Shown here piece after piece: positions 7,211 to 13,680 of a DNA stretch of 22,054 bases. Both the position numbers and the translations under genes were made by a program. The stretch is taken from the NCBI GenBank assembly GCA_021821585.1, contig JAKACF010000011.1, forward strand, positions 1 to 22,054, in the 5' to 3' direction. Numbering within the stretch: the first letter of the stretch is position 1; every line of letters starts with the position of its first letter. Source of the stretch: Actinomycetes bacterium. Its GTDB lineage: Bacteria; Actinomycetota; Acidimicrobiia; Acidimicrobiales; Bog-793. The notes under the pieces were generated by a model. The model worked only from the letters and a program-made list of their open reading frames with translations, was not told where the DNA came from and did not search any database.

Positions 7211-8065
7211 CTAGCGGAACGAGCCGGCCGTGAGGCCGGAGACGATCCGTCGCTGCAGGATGAGCACGAGCGCCGCGATCGGCACGGAGATGATCACGAC
7301 CGCCGCGTCGATGCGGTTGTAGAAGACCTGGAACTGGCTCTGGCCGAAGGTGACGATGGACAGAGGGGCGGTGAAGTGGGAGGGGGTCTCGAGGAACGAG
7401 ACGGCGAAGGCGAAGTCGTTCCAGGCGAGGATGAACGACAAGATGGCCGCCGTGAACACCCCGGGGACGGCGACGGGCGCCACCACCTTGACGAGCGCCT
7501 GCAGCCTCGTCGCCCCGTCGACGAGGGCGGCCTCCTCGAGCTCGGGGGGGATCTGGGCGAAGAAGTTGCGCAGCAGCCAGGTCGAGATGGGGAGGGTGTA
7601 GACGAGGTAGATGACGATGAGCGGGTAGATGTTGTTGAGCAGCCCGAGGTCCTTCAGGAGCAGGAACAGCGGCCCGATCATGGCGAGCACGGGGAAGAAG
7701 CCGGCAAGCAGGACGAAGCCGAGGATGGCCCCCGCCCCCCGTATGTTCAGCCGGGCGAGGGCGTAACCGGCCAGCGTGGCGACGATGATCGTCACGAACG
7801 TCGTCGCCAGGGCGACGATGATGCTGTTGACGAGCGGCGTGAGGAAGTGCTGCTGGGTGAAGTCGTTCACGTAGGAGGAGAGCGTGAGGTGGGACGGCAA
7901 GAGCCCGTTCTTTCCGCCCACGCCGGCCGCCACCTGGCCGTCGGACTCGAGCGAGGTCCTGAGGATCCAGTAGAAGGGGAAGAGCGCGATGGCGATCACG
8001 ACGAGGACGCCCAAGTAGAACCCGGTCTCCCGCACCACGGTGCGCATGCGCAGTCGCCCTGTCAC
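7211..8065 (-). CDS. Carbohydrate ABC transporter permease, MalG type
   Basis: 284 aa if started at the GTG that overlaps the MalF-type stop as GTGA; an ATG at 8047 (279-codon frame) is an alternative. There are six predicted membrane segments, starting with FYLGVLVVIAIALFPFYWIL. The cytoplasmic EAA loop is typical: EEAALVDGATRLQALVKVVAPVAVPG, where the DGA and the proline-rich end dock on the ATPase. The periplasmic segment after the first helix (about residues 45-75) and the ending R-R-I-V-x-G-L-T-A-G are usual for CUT1 MalG proteins. The 4-nt overlap with the upstream permease suggests coupled translation in equal amounts, as needed for a heterodimeric channel. Confidence 0.94.
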   Translation of the reverse strand: MTGRLRMRTVVRETGFYLGVLVVIAIALFPFYWILRTSLESDGQVAAGVGGKNGLLPSHLTLSSYVNDFTQQHFLTPLVNSIIVALATTFVTIIVATLAGYALARLNIRGAGAILGFVLLAGFFPVLAMIGPLFLLLKDLGLLNNIYPLIVIYLVYTLPISTWLLRNFFAQIPPELEEAALVDGATRLQALVKVVAPVAVPGVFTAAILSFILAWNDFAFAVSFLETPSHFTAPLSIVTFGQSQFQVFYNRIDAAVVIISVPIAALVLILQRRIVSGLTAGSFR

Positions 8066-9033
8066 AGCTCCGGCCTCAGGACCCTCACGTAGACGCCGGC
8101 GATCACGAGCGCCATGACGACGAGGACGATCGACATCGCGCCCCCGTAGCCGAAGTCGGTGTTGGTGATGAAGGTCTGGTAGTTGAGGAACGACAGCGTC
8201 TCGGTCGAGGTGCCGGGCCCTCCCCCCGTCATGATGTAGATCACGTCGAAGACGAAGAACGCCTGCAGGGTCCGGAAGACGAGTGCCACGAGGATGGCCG
8301 GCTTCAACAGCGGGAGGGTCATCCGGCGGAACGACTGCCAGGCGGTGGCCCCGTCGATCTTGGCGGCCTCGTAGACCTCCGTCGGGATGACCTGCAACCC
8401 CGCCAGGAGGATGATGGCGACGAAGGGCACGTTCTTCCAGGCGTCCGCGATGAACACCACGACCCAGGAGCGCAGCACGCTCGCCCCCGCCCAGGTGAGG
8501 CTCCCCCAGGACGGGTGGACGACGCCGAGGAAGTAGTCGACGAAGCCGGCCCTCGGGTCGAACATGGTCTGCCACAGCATGGCCGAGACGACCGTCGGAA
8601 CCGCCCAGGGGATGAGGATCGCCGCCCGCAGCACGCCCCTCCCGGGGAAGCGCCGGTGCAGCATGAGGGCGAGCACGAGGGCGACGGCGGTGTCGAAGAC
8701 GGCGGAGACCGCCGTGAACACGAGCGTCCGCTCGAGGCTGGCGAGCCAGGCGCTCGAGGTGAACATCGTCGTGTAGTTGGAGAGCCCGACGAAGTGCTGC
8801 GGGACGTTGGCGTAGCTCAGGTTGACGTAGTGGAAGGAGTTCCACAGGTTGTAGACGAGCGGGAAGCCCGTGATGGCGAGGAGCAGCACGACCGCCGGGG
8901 CGACGAGGGCGTAGCCGAGGCGGCGGTCGGCCGCCTGCCGGCTCCTGCGCCGTGCCCGCCGGGGTGTCGCCTCCTTCTCCCCGGCGGGCGCGGCCTCGGC
9001 ATCGGTCGCCGGGGCGATCACCTGGCCGCTCAA
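8062..9033 (-). CDS. Carbohydrate ABC transporter permease, MalF type
   Basis: 323 aa. A charged, Ala/Arg-rich N-terminal tail (residues 1-38) precedes the first helix, GYALVAPAVVLLLAITGFPLVYNLW, and the following segments give six membrane helices. The EAA loop reads EAAKIDGATAWQSFRRMTLPLLKP. FVGLSNYTTMF after helix 1 is typical of CUT1 MalF/UgpA proteins. The start chosen is TTG at 9033, because GGAGG lies 8 nt upstream; a GTG at 9021 would be 20 nt from that site. It follows the binding-protein gene by 54 bp and overlaps the MalG-type gene by 4 nt. It pairs with that protein to form the membrane channel. Confidence 0.94.
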   Translation of the reverse strand: MSGQVIAPATDAEAAPAGEKEATPRRARRRSRQAADRRLGYALVAPAVVLLLAITGFPLVYNLWNSFHYVNLSYANVPQHFVGLSNYTTMFTSSAWLASLERTLVFTAVSAVFDTAVALVLALMLHRRFPGRGVLRAAILIPWAVPTVVSAMLWQTMFDPRAGFVDYFLGVVHPSWGSLTWAGASVLRSWVVVFIADAWKNVPFVAIILLAGLQVIPTEVYEAAKIDGATAWQSFRRMTLPLLKPAILVALVFRTLQAFFVFDVIYIMTGGGPGTSTETLSFLNYQTFITNTDFGYGGAMSIVLVVMALVIAGVYVRVLRPEL

Positions 9034-9087
9034 CGAGACGACCTCCGCGGGCGGGTCACCGTCGACAACGAGCGGCCCTGGCGGTTG

Positions 9088-10389
9088 TCACGAAGACGGG
9101 GTCGCGCTCGCGTCGCTTCGCACCGTCGGTGCCGCCTTGGCGATGGCCGAGGCGGGCGAGACGCTGTTCGCGTACACGGCCGAGATCATGTTCTGCAGGT
9201 CGCTCGAGATCTGGAGGTAGTTCGGGCTGACCGGCCGCGGGGCCGAGTAACCGTTCAGCGTCTTCACGGCCTTGAAGTACGGCGCCTTGGCGTACAGCGC
9301 CGGGGTGTAGGCGCTCGGCAGCGAGGGCGGGTCGCCGGTCGCCTCCGCCCGGGCGACCTCGACCGAGGGGCTCGTCAGGTACTGGATCAGCTTCCAGGCG
9401 GCATCGGCGTGGGAGCTCTTCGCGTTGATGGCGAGCATCTCGCCGCCAAGGGCGCTGCCGGGCGTCCCGCCGGGCGCCGGCGGGAATGGGATGTAGCCCA
9501 CGTGGCCCTTCACCGGTGGCGAGGTGGCCAGGGACTCGACGAAGGGGTAGTCGATGGCAAAGGGCGTGTAGCCGGAGACGAACTCCTGCTCGACCTGGCC
9601 CTCCTGCCACCCGGTCACCGCCGTCGGGGCGATGTGGTACTTGTAGATCGAGTCGTAGAGGAAGCTGAGCGCCGCCTTGTTGCCGGGCGTGTTGATGTTG
9701 CCCGGGTTGAGCTTCCCCCCGAAGGCGGAGTCCACCGTCAAAAACGAGGTGATGGCCCCTTCGTACTTCGCTCCCTCGAAGGCGAGCCCCTCTTTCAGGT
9801 GCGGGTCGGCCTTCATGGCCGCCTTGGCGTCCGCCACGAGCTGGTTGGGTGTCTTCGGCGGCGTCTTGATGAGGTCGGTCCGGTAGAAGAGGCCCTCGGG
9901 GTTGTCGAACCACGGGACGGCGTAGACGGTGCCGTGGTAGGTGCCGGCCGCCACCTCGTGGGAGAAGAACTGGCCCATGTTCGGGTGGAAGCTCGTGAGC
10001 GCCTTCACCCAGCCCGCCTGGGCGAACTTGGCCGGGTAGGTGACGTCGGACTCGAACACGTCCGGGGTGCTCGACCCGGAGATGAAGTCGTGCTCGAGCT
10101 GGGAGAGGTAGGTGGTCGAGTCAGGCGAGAGGACGTCGATGTTCACCTTGATGTTCGGGTTCGCCTTCTCGAAGGCCTTGATCGCCTTGGCGGTCTGGGC
10201 CCCTTCGGTGCCGAGCCCCGACTCGGCGAAGACGATCGTCTGCTTGGCCTTGGCCGAGATGCTCTTCGGCGAGGCGGAGCTCGAGCCGCAGGCAGCGGCG
10301 GCGAGGCCGACGAGGGCGCTCGCGGCCACCGGTCCCGCCAGCCTCCGTGCCCGCCGTGTCCGCCCGTCTGCCGTGCCGCGTCGTGCCAC
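9088..10389 (-). CDS. Extracellular carbohydrate-binding lipoprotein of the ABC importer (family 1 solute-binding protein)
   Basis: 433 aa from the GTG at 10389, preceded by AGAGGTGG. The N-terminus has seven arginines, a hydrophobic stretch and AAAACGSSS, with Cys34 as the likely lipidation site; the lipobox is loose, with Ala rather than Leu at -3. The mature protein has the family 1 binding-protein features: KAIKAFEKANPNIKVN near the start, TPDVFESDVTYPAKFAQAG and VYAVPWFDNPEGLFYRTDL in the middle, and a WKLIQYLTSP segment near the end. It is first in the importer operon, as is usual. The ligand is not identifiable; the family covers maltose, trehalose, glycerol-phosphate and other saccharides. 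The open frame continues upstream to 10485, but that would bury the secretion signal. Confidence 0.93.
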   Translation of the reverse strand: MARRGTADGRTRRARRLAGPVAASALVGLAAAACGSSSASPKSISAKAKQTIVFAESGLGTEGAQTAKAIKAFEKANPNIKVNIDVLSPDSTTYLSQLEHDFISGSSTPDVFESDVTYPAKFAQAGWVKALTSFHPNMGQFFSHEVAAGTYHGTVYAVPWFDNPEGLFYRTDLIKTPPKTPNQLVADAKAAMKADPHLKEGLAFEGAKYEGAITSFLTVDSAFGGKLNPGNINTPGNKAALSFLYDSIYKYHIAPTAVTGWQEGQVEQEFVSGYTPFAIDYPFVESLATSPPVKGHVGYIPFPPAPGGTPGSALGGEMLAINAKSSHADAAWKLIQYLTSPSVEVARAEATGDPPSLPSAYTPALYAKAPYFKAVKTLNGYSAPRPVSPNYLQISSDLQNMISAVYANSVSPASAIAKAAPTVRSDASATPSS

Positions 10390-10441
10390 TGGCCCACCTC
10401 TCTCGATGTCGTCGATGGTCGTTCGCTCCGCGTACGCACAC

Positions 10442-10458
10442 GGCACGCGGCGCGTGCC
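10442..10458. promoter_or_regulatory. 17-bp perfect palindrome, candidate operator of the ABC importer operon
   Basis: GGCACGCG-G-CGCGTGCC has 8-bp arms around a single central base at 10450. It lies 53 bp upstream of the binding-protein start codon and overlaps the predicted transcription start (see the promoter at 10459-10485). Length, perfect dyad and position are typical of LacI- or GntR-type sugar regulators, which repress by covering the start site. No regulator gene is in the window. The GC-rich background makes short palindromes common, but a perfect 8+8 dyad at this place is less expected by chance. Confidence 0.5.
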
Positions 10459-10485
10459 CTGATACCCGCCCCCGCCGCCGTGCAA
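10459..10485 (-). promoter_or_regulatory. Candidate promoter of the ABC importer operon
   Basis: On the minus strand TTGCAC (10485-10480) and TATCAG (10464-10459) are separated by 15 nt, a little shorter than the ideal 17. The start would fall about 7 nt downstream, inside the 17-bp palindrome. It leaves a leader of roughly 60 nt before the GTG of the binding-protein gene. Confidence 0.35.
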
Positions 10486-10550
10486 TCACGACCCAGGCAG
10501 GCCCGGCCGGCGCGACGGTGTCGGCAGGACGGAGCAACGGGAGGGTGGAG

Positions 10551-10965
10551 GTGCGCGGGTCGCCTTTTCGACCGGCGACCAGAACGGCTGCGCCCGGGAG
10601 GTGCGCTCGTGGCTCGAGACCGTCGCCGAGGTGACCGAGCTCGCCCCCGGCGGGATCTGGCCGGAGGTCGGCCGGGCCTACGCGAGGCGCCGCTTCCGGC
10701 CGGGCCGACCTCGGGGTCGTCATGTCCCGCAGCGGGACGGGACGAGCATGGCGGCCGACAACGGTCGCCGGCGTGAGCGGCGCTCGCCTGCCTCCATCGC
10801 CACCGGGGCGCGGCGCGGGAACGACGCCAACGTGCTCGCCCTGCGGGCTCGCCCGGCGGTGGCGGTCGAGTGCGCCCGCGCCGTCCTCGTGGCGAGGGAG
10901 GTCGACGCCGGCGGGCTCCCGGCGATCGGGGAGCTGAAGGGCTACGACCCCCTCAGGCCCCCGCC
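10551..10965 (+). pseudogene. Decayed RpiB/LacA/LacB-family sugar-phosphate isomerase
   Basis: Pieces of one RpiB-type protein appear in order but in different frames. Frame of 10556: RVAFSTGDQNG, then VRSWLETVAEVTEL and WPEVGRAYA. Frame of about 10704: RADLGVVMSRSGTG. Back in the first frame: TSMAADN. Shifted again: VAGVSGA. Then again in the first frame: ASIATGARR, NDANVLALRARPAVAVECARA and DAGGLPAIGEL. Intact homologues join these as DLGV-x5-GTGxSxAANKVxGVRAAL...NDANVLAL. At least four indels are needed, and the likely GTG start (10551, with a good GGAGG upstream) is itself out of frame with RVAFS. The first frame stays open to 11014 because indels compensate in pairs, but the substrate-binding loops are scrambled. 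The 3' end overlaps the tail of the convergent thiamine-binding gene. It is divergent from the sugar importer, suggesting a former pentose/tetrose catabolic locus. Confidence 0.72.
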
Positions 10966-11252
10966 CGGAGGTGCCGCTCCACCGCCTCCACCTTGGAGCG
11001 GAGGGCCCCGGTGACGCCCCGCCGGTAGTCGATCTTCACGACGAGGCTGACCCGGCCCGACCGCTCGGCCACCTTCTCGGTGCACGTCTTCAGCAGGGCC
11101 ATGACCTCGTCCCACTCCCCCTCGACGTTGGTGAACATGGCGTTCGTCTCGTTGGCGAGGCCGCTCTCGCGCACGAGCCGGACGACCTCGGCGACCTCCG
11201 AGGAGACGGACTCCCCGGCGCCGACCGGGGCGATGGAGAACGCTGCGAGCAT
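10953..11252 (-). CDS. MTH1187/YkoF-family thiamine-binding protein (DUF77)
   Basis: 99 aa, the normal size of this single-domain family. It begins MLAAFSIAPVG, followed by VSSEVAEVVRLVRESGL, ETNAMFTNVEGEWDEVMALLKTC and RVSLVVKIDYRRG, the four characteristic blocks of MTH1187/YqgV-like proteins. These form ferredoxin-like folds that assemble as tetramers and bind thiamine or related molecules. The ATG at 11252 is chosen over the one at 11261, because GGGGGGAGG then sits 9 nt upstream; the other ATG would touch the Shine-Dalgarno. It is divergent from the YbaK-type gene with about 45 bp between. No thiamine transport genes are adjacent, so its role is open. Confidence 0.88.
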   Translation of the reverse strand: MLAAFSIAPVGAGESVSSEVAEVVRLVRESGLANETNAMFTNVEGEWDEVMALLKTCTEKVAERSGRVSLVVKIDYRRGVTGALRSKVEAVERHLRAGA

Positions 11253-11297
11253 GGGCCCCATCCTCCCCCCGGGCCGAGCGCCCGCGCCAGACGCGCT

Positions 11298-11798
11298 ATG
11301 AACGGCCCCATGGAGTCCCTCGGCGCCCGGGCGGGCGCCGTCGCCGCCGAGCTCGCCCGTCGCGGCGTCGTCACCGAGGTCCGGGAGATGCCCGCCAGCA
11401 CCCGCACGGCGGCCGAGGCGGCCGACGCGCTCGGGTGCGAGGTCGCCGCCATCGTGAAGTCGCTCGTCTTCCGCGCCCCCGGTCGGGACGAGCCGGTCCT
11501 CGTCCTCGCTCCCGGCGACCGCAGGGTCGACGAGGAGCGTCTGGCGGAGGTGGCGGGCGGCCGCCTCGAGCGGGCCGACCCGCGCTTTGTGAAGGAGCGG
11601 ACCGGCTTTGCCATCGGCGGAGTGCCGCCCCTCGGCCACCGCGTCACCTGCACCACCTTCCTCGACGAGCGGCTGCTCGCCCACGAGGTGGTCTGGGCGG
11701 CGGCGGGGACGCCACGTTCGGTCTTCCCGGTCGATCCGCGGATCCTCGCCGAGGTCACCTCGGCGAGGATCGTGGCCGTCGCCGACGACGACCCGTAG
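11298..11798 (+). CDS. ybaK: YbaK/EbsC-family aminoacyl-tRNA deacylase (Cys-tRNA(Pro) deacylase type)
   Basis: 166 aa. The fold-defining blocks are present: STRTAAEAADALGCEVAAIVKSLVFR with the conserved catalytic Lys (about residue 54), VLVLAPGDRRVDEERLAEVAG, and FAIGGVPPLGH, the glycine-rich loop seen in YbaK, ProX and the INS domain of ProRS. The ending TPRSVFPVDPRILAEVTSARI is also typical. Such proteins hydrolyse mischarged tRNA, usually Cys- or Ala-tRNA(Pro), in the cytoplasm. The start is uncertain: ATG at 11298 and ATG at 11310 are both in frame, and neither has a clear Shine-Dalgarno. Substrate type within the family cannot be assigned from sequence alone. Confidence 0.88.
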   Translation: MNGPMESLGARAGAVAAELARRGVVTEVREMPASTRTAAEAADALGCEVAAIVKSLVFRAPGRDEPVLVLAPGDRRVDEERLAEVAGGRLERADPRFVKERTGFAIGGVPPLGHRVTCTTFLDERLLAHEVVWAAAGTPRSVFPVDPRILAEVTSARIVAVADDDP

Positions 11799-11809
11799 CC
11801 GGCCCGGCC

Positions 11810-11838
11810 CGGTCCCGGCCGTAATTTGTCCGGGACCG
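11810..11838. promoter_or_regulatory. Inverted repeat (9-bp arms) between the YbaK-type and monooxygenase genes
   Basis: CGGTCCCGG (11810-11818) and CCGGGACCG (11830-11838) are perfect inverted arms around the AT-rich 11-nt centre CCGTAATTTGT. The element begins 11 bp after the stop of the upstream gene and ends 14 bp before the next start codon. It could be a terminator hairpin without a U-tract, or a dyad operator placed over a TAATTT -10-like box. The sequence does not decide between these. Confidence 0.5.
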
Positions 11839-11852
11839 ACCGAAGGGCTTCC

Positions 11853-12851
11853 ATGACGATCCCGCTCTCCATCCTCGACCTGGCACCGATCCGACCGGGC
11901 GAGACCCCTGCCGACTCCTTCTCCGCCAGCGTCGCCCTCGCCAGGCGGGCCGAGCAGCTCGGCTACCGGCGCGTCTGGTACGCCGAGCACCACAACATGG
12001 CGACGATCGCCTCCTCGGCGACGAGTGTGCTCATCGCCCATGTCGCCGCCCACACGAGCACCATCCGCCTCGGGGCCGGCGGGGTCATGTTGCCGAACCA
12101 CTCCCCGCTCACCATCGCCGAGCAGTTCGGCACGCTCGAGTCGCTCCACCCCGGTCGCATCGACCTCGGCCTCGGGCGCGCCCCCGGCTCGGACCGCAAC
12201 ACGATGAGGGCGTTGCGTCGGAGCCCCGCCTCGGCCGACACCTTCCCCGAGGACGTCCTCGAGCTGCAGGGCTACCTCCGGGGCGAGTCGCGGATCGCCG
12301 GCGTGGACGCGACGCCCGGCAAGGGCACGAACGTCCCCCTCTACATCCTCGGTTCCTCCCTGTTCGGCGCAGAGCTGGCCGCCCTGCTCGGGCTGGCGTA
12401 CGCCTTCGCCTCCCACTTCGCCCCGGCCGCCCTCACCGAGGCCGTCGCGCTCTACCGCCGCGAGTTCCGCCCGTCGGCCGACCTCGCCGAGCCGTACGTA
12501 ATCGCCGGAGTGAACGTGGTCGCCGCCGACAGCGACGAGGAGGCCGAGGCCCAGTTCCGCGAGGCGAGGCGCCAGAGGGTCCGGGCGATCCTCGCCCGGG
12601 GCCAGGCGCTGTCGGAGGAGGAGACGGATCTCCTCGTCGACTCGCCGGCCGGGCGCCACGTCGCCGAGATGCTCACCTACTCGGCCGTCGGCACGCCGTC
12701 GCGGGTGCGCGACTACCTCACCGGATTCGCCGCCCATGCGTCGGCCGACGAGCTGATCGTCGCCCACCAGTCGCCGAGCGCGACCGGGCGGCTCCGCTCC
12801 GCCGAGCTCACCGCCGAGGCCTGGTCGCTCGCCGGCGCCCCGGGCCGATGA
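11853..12851 (+). CDS. Luciferase-like flavin-dependent monooxygenase (LLM class, group 1)
   Basis: 332 aa, the usual length of the single-chain LLM group 1 (YwcH/YhbW-like). It begins IPLSILDLAPIRPGETPADSF, followed by the hallmark block YRRVWYAEHHNMATIASSATSVLIAHVAAHT. Next come TIRLGAGGVMLPNHSPLTIAEQFGTLESLHPGRIDLGLGRAPG and, later, PLYILGSSLFGAELAALLGLAYAFASHF, all typical of a TIM-barrel FMNH2-dependent oxidoreductase. The C-terminal part has VGTPSRVRDYL, a common end block. Start ATG at 11853 has AAGGG 7 nt upstream. It overlaps the following haloacid dehalogenase-like gene by 4 nt (ATGA), so they are co-translated. The substrate is unknown; pairing with a dehalogenase-like protein hints at breakdown of a small organic compound, but this is inference. 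Confidence 0.92.
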   Translation: MTIPLSILDLAPIRPGETPADSFSASVALARRAEQLGYRRVWYAEHHNMATIASSATSVLIAHVAAHTSTIRLGAGGVMLPNHSPLTIAEQFGTLESLHPGRIDLGLGRAPGSDRNTMRALRRSPASADTFPEDVLELQGYLRGESRIAGVDATPGKGTNVPLYILGSSLFGAELAALLGLAYAFASHFAPAALTEAVALYRREFRPSADLAEPYVIAGVNVVAADSDEEAEAQFREARRQRVRAILARGQALSEEETDLLVDSPAGRHVAEMLTYSAVGTPSRVRDYLTGFAAHASADELIVAHQSPSATGRLRSAELTAEAWSLAGAPGR

Positions 12852-13531
12852 CCGGGGGCACGGTGCGGCGGCCCGAGGTCGTCGTCTTCGACGTGAACGA
12901 GACCCTCTCCGACCTCTCCGGCATGTCCGAGCGCTTCGCCGAGGTCGGGCTCGAGCCCGGGGCGGCCCGCACCTGGTTCGCCTCGGTGCTGCGCGACGGC
13001 TTCGCCCTCGCCGTCTCGGGGACGATGGCGCCCTTCTCCGACCTCGCCGAGGCGACGCTGCGGTCCCTCGTCGCGGGCCGCCGCCCGGCGGTGGCGCCCG
13101 AGGAGGCCGTCGCTCACGTGATGGAGGGCTTCGGCCGGCTCGGCCTGCACGAGGACGTCCCCGAGGGTGTGCGCGCCCTCGTGGCGGCCGGCTTCCGGCT
13201 CGTCACGCTCAGCAACGGGGCGGCCGCCGTCGCCGACCGGCTGCTTTCGTCAGCCGGGCTGCGAGAGCACTTCGAGCGCCTCCTCTCGGTCGAGGACGCC
13301 GGCGTGTTCAAGCCCGCCCGGGCGGCCTACGACCTCGCCGCCACCACCTGTCGGTGCCGACCCGAGGCCATGCTGCTCGTCGCCGTCCATCCCTGGGACG
13401 TCGACGGCGCCGCCCGGGCGGGCATGCAGACGGCGCTCGTCGACCGGGTCGGGCTCCCCTACCCGCCGTTCTTCACGCCGCCGGGGACGACCGTCGCCTC
13501 CCTCCCCGAGCTCGCCGGGCTGCTCGCCTGA
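12848..13531 (+). CDS. Haloacid dehalogenase type II-like hydrolase (HAD superfamily)
   Basis: 227 aa. Motif I is VVFDVNETL with nucleophile Asp15 and Thr19; motif II is TLSNGA with Ser122; motif III includes Lys155 in GVFKPARAAY; motif IV is VAVHPWDVDGA with Asp184. The DVNETL motif and the R-T-W-F block near residue 41 are typical of (S)-2-haloacid dehalogenases. However, the Ser and Asn of the SSNAWD segment of characterised L-2-haloacid dehalogenases appear as Ala and His here. Dehalogenase activity is therefore not certain; a phosphatase or other HAD hydrolase is possible. It starts in the ATGA overlap with the monooxygenase gene and is probably translated from the same mRNA. Confidence 0.87.
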   Translation: MTGGTVRRPEVVVFDVNETLSDLSGMSERFAEVGLEPGAARTWFASVLRDGFALAVSGTMAPFSDLAEATLRSLVAGRRPAVAPEEAVAHVMEGFGRLGLHEDVPEGVRALVAAGFRLVTLSNGAAAVADRLLSSAGLREHFERLLSVEDAGVFKPARAAYDLAATTCRCRPEAMLLVAVHPWDVDGAARAGMQTALVDRVGLPYPPFFTPPGTTVASLPELAGLLA

Positions 13532-13593
13532 TCGGCCGCGACCGGTGGGCCGCTAACTTGGAGAGCCGCCTTGGCATCGGGGAGGACGGGCAC

Positions 13594-13680
13594 GTGTACG
13601 ACTTGAGGGTGCGCCAGCGCGCCGCGACGCGCCCGGCCGCCGCCTGGTGGCGGGAGGCCGGGAGAGGGGCCCGGTCGTGA
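13594..13680 (+). CDS. Possible 28-codon upstream ORF of the release factor 3 gene
   Basis: A GTG at 13594 has GGGGAGG 8 nt upstream and opens a 28-codon frame containing a WWRE run. It ends in TGA that overlaps the GTG start of the next gene as GTGA. This arrangement would couple translation. The peptide resembles nothing I know, and open frames of this length are common in GC-rich DNA, so it may not be real. Confidence 0.22.
   Translation: MYDLRVRQRAATRPAAAWWREAGRGARS

Noticed and set aside
10390..10485. Upstream extension of the sugar-binding protein to 10485
   Set aside because: It would place about 32 non-family residues before the secretion signal and run over the promoter and palindrome.
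11826..11852. TTG at 11826 as the start of the luciferase-like monooxygenase
   Set aside because: It would add nine residues unlike the family and contain the AAGGG that serves the ATG at 11853.
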